The position numbers and the translations under genes are program-made. DNA of 22,500 nt from the NCBI GenBank assembly GCA_025765595.1, contig JAIVFH010000052.1, forward strand, positions 1 to 22,500, written 5' to 3'. Below the pieces are notes generated by a model that saw only the letters and a list, made by a program, of their open reading frames with translations, was not told the DNA's origin and did no database searches. This document shows, in pieces, positions 18,051 to 22,500 of this stretch (positions are counted from its first letter, which is position 1; every line of letters begins with the position of its first letter). Origin of the DNA: Obelidium mucronatum (lineage: Eukaryota; Chytridiomycota; Chytridiomycetes; Chytridiales; Chytriomycetaceae).

Positions 18051-19133
18051 ATGTACTTGCACAACGCGACCCAACCAGCAGCGACAACAGAGGCGCAAAT
18101 CGAGAGCGGCGATTACTTATTCACTGGGGGTCTTCTTCGAGGGGCAGCACGCACGGCAGCATTTCCCGTATCGGCTTGCCTTCCTTCAGCAGGCGGAGGG
18201 GTGTTCAAGACCACACACACAAATCCACAGCAAAAGGCAGTTTTTGTAAAAACATCGCGTGACGCCAACGATGGATCAACGTGGAACGCTGGAATACTCA
18301 GAGAAGATCCAAAACTAAAACTTGCGCGTGAATGGCGAGGTGCAAATCGGGCTGGAATCAAAACCAACGCCAGCGGCAGCAATAGCAGCAGTAGAAGTAG
18401 TAAGTGCAACGGAAGCCCTCGAGGGAGTGTGTCTACTGGATCAATGTCTGAAGTACTGCGGTCGCGATTGGCCAGTGTGTATCGGAAGCAGCATCTGGAG
18501 GATATGCTGGGATCCATGGAAATAAACGAGCAAATGGAAAAAGAGCTGGCAATTGAGGAGGCGATTGCGGCAGCCGAAGAGGAAAAGCGAGTTTCGATGC
18601 GTGCCCGGGAGGGGTCCCGTCCCCCTGAAAAGGTGCCATTTACATCAACGACTTCGAAGACAGAGATATATCAGCAGCTTCAAACGCGTCAACAGAACCA
18701 GCTGGGCCCACAAGTTTCTCCGCATCGTGTAGCCGCGCGGGAGCGTGGAATCTCGTTGGTTGCCCCAGATCACGTACTGCTGAGGACTCGGGATTTTACT
18801 CAGGCGCTCCTCAATGAATCGTGTGCTTCATCGTCGGAGTTGTTGTCGTCTTTGACGGGGGTTTCTCCAGCAAACGGTGCACAAGTCTCTCAGCCGTACA
18901 AGTCCATCACATCTCTTGGGAATGGGTTACCTCCCCCACGACCTGATTCCTCTCAACGCGGGTGGGAGAATGTCAAGGCAACTTTATTCGAGAAATCGAA
19001 TCGGAGAACGAGCTGGGCGGATTTAAATCGTGACACGGAATACCTGAAAAAATACGATGTGAATGCGATTCCTGGTCTGGAAGTGCAAGTAGGGACGATC
19101 CGCTGCCAGCGGCGCCCCAAGGCCGAGTTTTGA
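18051..19133 (+). CDS. Unrecognised 360-aa protein
   Basis: The single open frame starts at the first in-frame ATG (18051), 96 bp after the MSH6 stop, and ends at TGA 19131-19133. No known domain is recognised. The N-terminal third contains GDYLFTGGLLRG and WNAGILREDPKLKLAREWRG, which look conserved in character. A Ser/Asn/Gly-rich linker follows (residues about 106-135), then a charged helical, probably coiled-coil segment (about 140-190: LRSRLASVYRKQHLEDMLGSMEINEQMEKELAIEEAIAAAEEEKR region). The end is WADLNRDTEYLKKYDVNAIPG with a basic tail. It has no signal peptide or membrane segment and is probably cytosolic, cytoskeletal or nuclear. The open frame continues upstream to 17961 without an ATG, so an extra 5' exon cannot be excluded. 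Confidence 0.75.
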   Translation: MYLHNATQPAATTEAQIESGDYLFTGGLLRGAARTAAFPVSACLPSAGGGVFKTTHTNPQQKAVFVKTSRDANDGSTWNAGILREDPKLKLAREWRGANRAGIKTNASGSNSSSRSSKCNGSPRGSVSTGSMSEVLRSRLASVYRKQHLEDMLGSMEINEQMEKELAIEEAIAAAEEEKRVSMRAREGSRPPEKVPFTSTTSKTEIYQQLQTRQQNQLGPQVSPHRVAARERGISLVAPDHVLLRTRDFTQALLNESCASSSELLSSLTGVSPANGAQVSQPYKSITSLGNGLPPPRPDSSQRGWENVKATLFEKSNRRTSWADLNRDTEYLKKYDVNAIPGLEVQVGTIRCQRRPKAEF

Positions 19134-19208
19134 GCTTTTCGCCCCCTTTTTCAAATATTTGAAAGGGCAGTTTTCTTTTTTATATAAAAAAAAACCCCCC
19201 ACCATACA

Positions 19209-20122
19209 ATGTTCTCGTTTGGAAAGCAACAGCAGCAGCAGTCAAGTACAGTCCAAAGCGAATTCGTCGATGATGCAACTCCTTCAGCCCCGCAAGTGAC
19301 GTCGGCCTCGTCAAATTCGTCCGTCTCGGTGTACACACTGCCAGGCGCTTACCTGCATCCAATCACTAAAGACAACGGAATTGAATACCTGTTCATCAAC
19401 GACAATCCAATGGGCGCTCCAGCTGCCAAGCCAAAGGAAAGACTGACAGGAAGCTTTGGACCATTGCCGATGAGAACAAACTATGATAAGATGTTGTATG
19501 GAACTGGTGCAGCATACTTCTCTGGTGAGAATTAAGCAAAAGTCTTGACGATAGTGTTTTGGAGATTTGACGCTCATCGTGTAGGGTTCATTGGTGGTGG
19601 TGTGTACGGAGCATTCCGTGGACTGCAAATTGCGCAAGGCAACTCATTCAAGATCCGATACAACAGTGTTTTGAACTCAATTGGGAGACAAGGACCTCGA
19701 ATTTCCAACTCTATGGGTGTTTTGAGTGAGTTTTTTTAATGTTGTTTTCTCCTTTTTTTTTTTTTTTTCTTCTTTCAGTTGTTTTGATACGTTTAAAATT
19801 CAAGCTTTGGGATGGGCAATTCTGGATAACACATTCTATTCATGGAGAGACACTTCTGATTACTACAACCATTTGGCCGCCGCCTTCTTGTCTGGAGCTA
19901 TTTTCAAATCTACTGGTAAGGGATTTCGTGTGTATTTTCCCAATTTATAAAACGCGTTAACCGGTTTTTATATTAAAAGCTGGTGTGCGTCCTGCCTTAA
20001 TTGCCGGTGGATTGATGACCGGAGTTGTTGGAGCATACGGATTGTGGGACAAATTTGGGTCAGCGGAAAAGGCACCTGTCGCTGCCATTTCTTCTGCCCC
20101 GGCTCCTGCCCCTGCTGCATAG
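19209..20122 (+). CDS. TIM23: Mitochondrial inner-membrane translocase subunit TIM23 (4 exons)
   Basis: TIM23 forms the channel of the presequence translocase that imports matrix proteins. Exons 19209-19524, 19585-19725, 19805-19915 and 19980-20122 give 236 aa, close to the usual length. The N-terminal half is a Gln/Ser-rich intermembrane-space domain with PGAYLHPITKDNGIEYLFI. The C-terminal half is the Tim17/22/23 membrane domain with glycine-rich helices: GTGAAYFSG-GFIGGGVYGAFRG, KIRYNSVLNSIGRQGPRISNSMGVL, YYNHLAAAFLSGAIFKSTAGVRPA and GGLMTGVVGAYG. The second intron (79 nt) contains a long T run; the acceptor at 19804 is used rather than that at 19778 because only the former restores the family sequence. 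The last 20 residues are Ala/Pro-rich, an unusual but harmless-looking tail. Confidence 0.95.
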
Positions 20123-20169
20123 ACGACCAAAGCTTTCACTATTATTTTTTTCGTCTCTTTTGGATACGC

Positions 20170-20175
20170 AATAAA
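20170..20175 (+). promoter_or_regulatory. AATAAA polyadenylation signal for TIM23
   Basis: An exact AATAAA lies 48 bp after the TIM23 stop and 31 bp before the panC start codon. Confidence 0.5.
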
Positions 20176-20205
20176 AGTTCCAAGTTTTTTTTTTTTTGTT
20201 TGAAA

Positions 20206-21417
20206 ATGATTCGAATTACGTCGCGATTGTACTCAAGCACCCCTGGGACCCCAAGAATCGTCAACACAATTGCGGAATATCGAGCGCTTAGAAATGAATG
20301 GCTGATGGAGGGCAAAACGATTGGATTTGTGCCAACGATGGTGAGATCAACTAGCTGCAACAGGGTCACACTGTTGGCTCAACAATCTATCGCCTTATTC
20401 TAGGGAGCGTTACATAACGGTCACTTGAGTCTTGGTATTTCAATGACAGTTTCTTTCCTTCACGTGGTTGGTTGACTCCGGCTGTGTACAGCCAAAACTG
20501 CCAAAAAAGATTGTGATCGGGTAGTTGCATCGATTTTCGTCAATCCAGCGCAGTTTGCGCCGACTGAAGACTTGGATCGATATCCTCGAACGTTTGAAGC
20601 CGATGTTCAGTTGCTGGCAACAGTTGGAGTCGACGCCGTGTTTTCGCCAGGTTAGATGAACTTATGCTTTATTTTATGTTGCATTATCATATTTCATGGT
20701 TTGGTTGTATATGTGTGCGGTGATTCTAACATGTTCAGTGGTTTGTCAGCCGTGAAGGAAATGTATCCAGCTGGAATTGTATTGGATGTGTCCAAACAAA
20801 CAGGGGCGTTTGTGGAAGTGAAGGGAAAGTCGCATATGCTGTTAGTTCGATATTTTTTTTGTTTGTTCGGGTGATTGCTGATTCGTGTCTTTTTCAGGGA
20901 AGGATCTATCCGACCTCACTTTTTCCGCGGTGTAGCAACAGTTGTAACGAAACTGTTCAATGTGATTCAACCGCACAAGGCGTTTTTTGGACAAAAGGAT
21001 GGACAACAATGTGCCGTGATTCGAACCATGGTACGCGACTTACTTATCCCCACGGAGGTTGTTGTTTGTGAAACAATCCGTGAGAAAGACGGATTGGCAA
21101 TGAGTAGCCGAAACCGTTACTTGAATCCCGAAGAACGGCAGCTTGCGCCTGTCTTGTATAAGGCATTACGGGCGGCAGAGGACTTGTACAACCAGGGAGA
21201 AAGAAATGCAAATGTGTTGAGAGATGCTGGATTGAAGATTTTGAAGGAAAGCGGTGTTCCTGTGGAGTATTTGAGCGTGGCAAATTCGTTGACTTTGGAG
21301 GAGGAGCCTGAACTCATCGGTACGGACGGGGCTATGATGAGCGGCGCAGTCAGGATTGGAAAAACGCGTATAATTGATAATATCATGCTTGGGGTGGAAG
21401 TCCGGAAGGGGGAGTGA
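20206..21417 (+). CDS. panC: Pantothenate synthetase (pantoate-beta-alanine ligase), 5 exons
   Basis: The enzyme joins pantoate and beta-alanine with ATP to make pantothenate (vitamin B5), the precursor of coenzyme A; the yeast gene is PAN6. Exons 20206-20340, 20404-20434, 20492-20650, 20750-20840 and 20898-21417 encode 311 aa, the normal size. Visible family motifs are [15 protein letters not shown] with the nucleotide-binding HNGH (split by the first intron), [42 protein letters not shown] and the KMSKS-equivalent MSSRNRYL. The first residues ([11 protein letters not shown]) are basic and hydroxylated with no acids, so a mitochondrial presequence is possible. Exon 2 is only 31 nt. It lies 83 bp after TIM23 and 39 bp before Rpt2, all on the same strand. 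Confidence 0.95.
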
Positions 21418-21436
21418 GCAACATTACTTTTTGATA

Positions 21437-21442
21437 AATAAA
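21437..21442 (+). promoter_or_regulatory. AATAAA polyadenylation signal for panC, next to the Rpt2 start
   Basis: An exact AATAAA lies 19 bp after the panC stop and only 14 bp before the Rpt2 ATG at 21457, so the panC transcript end and the Rpt2 leader almost certainly overlap. Confidence 0.5.
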
Positions 21443-21456
21443 GTTGGTCCAAAAAG

Positions 21457-22500
21457 ATGGTACAGTCCACTGCTTGCAAGCAGCCCACCGCCACTAACAC
21501 GCTGCGGCGACGCAACAGGGTCAAAACCAAAGTAGCATTCCGGGGGCGCCAGGCGGCGGCAAGAAGGACGACGGGGTGAGTGTTTTGTGCTCTTGTTTGG
21601 TGTTGTTGGTGACGCGTGGCTGCGAATATTTACCAAAAAGAAACAGAAGAAGAAGGAGAAGAAGTGGGAGCAGCCGCTGCCGACGCGCGTCGGAAAGAAG
21701 AAGAAGAAGGGCCCCGACGCCGTGCACAAGCTGCCGTCGGGTTGGTTTTTAGTTGTTTGGTTTGGTTTGATTTTGCTTTGTTTTGCTTGCTGACCCCAAC
21801 TGCCGCCAGTGTTTCCAACGACCCGCTGCAAGCTCAAGCTGCTGAAGAACGAGCGCATCAAGGACTTCCTGCTGCTCGAGGAGGAGTTTGTGCAGAACCA
21901 GGAGCGTCTGAAGCCTCAGGACGAAAAGAATCAGGTGCAAAGCATGTGCAGCACACCGACACGTATCCTTTTTGTCTTACGTTTTTTATTAGGAGGAGCG
22001 CTCGCGGGTGGATGAGCTTCGTGGAACACCAATGAATGTTGGGTCTCTGGAGGAAATCATTGACGATGACCACGCTATTATTTCCTCGGTCGGAGGAACC
22101 GAATACTATGTCAGCATCATGTCATATGTTGACAAGGATCTCTTGGAGCCAAGTGGATCAATTCTTTTGCATCACAAGGTTGGGCCTTGGCTTTGCGAAC
22201 AAGTTAAATCTAACCGTTTCCATATCCCAGAATCTGGCTGTAGTCGGAGTCTTGGCGGACGACGCGGATCCCATGGTCAGCGTCATGAAACTTGAAAAGG
22301 CCCCTACTGAGTCCTATGCTGACGTTGGTGGTTTGGATCAACAAATTCAAGAAATCAAGGTGACTTTCGGATATGTCATTGAATTTTAATCTTAACCCGT
22401 ATTCAATCACAGGAAGCTGTAGAATTGCCACTGACACACCCCGAATTGTATGAGGAAATGGGAATCAAACCCCCCAAGGGTGTCATTCTTTTCGGTCCAC
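21457..22500 (+). CDS. RPT2: 26S proteasome regulatory ATPase subunit Rpt2 (5' part, runs off the window)
   Basis: Rpt2 (PSMC1) is one of six AAA+ ATPases in the base of the 26S proteasome and helps open the core gate. Exons seen are 21457-21459 (the ATG alone), 21519-21575, 21641-21740, 21810-21934, 21993-22178, 22231-22359 and 22413 onward. The N-terminus begins Met-Gly-Gln-Asn with Ser at positions 6 and 7, the N-myristoylation context known for Rpt2. It continues with a Lys-rich stretch, [14 protein letters not shown], a coiled coil ([20 protein letters not shown]), the OB-fold ([35 protein letters not shown]) and the start of the AAA domain ([35 protein letters not shown]). The window ends at the threshold of Walker A. 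The 59-nt first intron is required: its length is not a multiple of three, and reading through loses the family frame. Confidence 0.93.

Noticed and set aside
19726..19778. Shorter TIM23 intron ending at the AG after the T run
   Set aside because: It puts exon 3 in a frame that loses the conserved Tim23 sequence; the acceptor at 19804 restores it.

Overview
The window is eukaryotic nuclear DNA, most likely from an early-diverging, probably zoosporic (chytrid-like) fungus. The evidence is genes packed 40 to 150 bp apart and split by many short GT-AG introns (mostly 47-75 nt, often with a CTAAC/TTAAC-like branch site), fungal-type MSH6, TIM23, PanC and Rpt2 genes, and Crinkler-type (CRN) genes, which are known mainly from oomycetes, chytrids and some other early fungi. 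The organism call is inference from gene content and intron style; no marker gene fixes it.

Left part (1-7300): accessory and repeat-rich. It holds a 15-bp minisatellite (about 90-356), a degenerate tRNA-Arg-like cloverleaf (407-477), a patch of nested hairpins (587-735), and then two CRN-like genes lying head to head. The minus-strand one ends in a protein-kinase-like domain (1409-2692). It is split by a 2462-bp hAT transposon (2893-5354) that has an exact 8-bp target duplication, matching terminal inverted repeats, subterminal GGGGAGTCCC-type repeats and an apparently intact 674-aa transposase. The transposase gene carries a 48-nt in-phase intron with a stop codon. The plus-strand neighbour (5648-7285) has a CRN header, a P-loop NTPase region and a PD-(D/E)xK-type nuclease domain, but its frame is broken at several points.

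Right part (7428-22500): a dense housekeeping block. In order: a 928-aa largely disordered protein whose C-terminus resembles the metazoan C19orf44/DUF4614 family (+); a zinc-ribbon plus SDR-fold protein with a substituted catalytic tyrosine (+); free methionine-(R)-sulfoxide reductase (-); MSH6 mismatch-repair ATPase with about 17 introns (+), divergent from the reductase over only 72 bp; an unrecognised 360-aa protein (+); TIM23 (+); pantothenate synthetase PanC (+); and the 5' part of 26S proteasome ATPase Rpt2 (+), whose first intron directly follows the ATG. The window ends inside Rpt2, just before the Walker A motif.

The right-hand genes do not form a pathway. They are ordinary single-copy genes in a compact genome. 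The contrast between this block and the transposon- and effector-rich left part is the main structural feature of the window.
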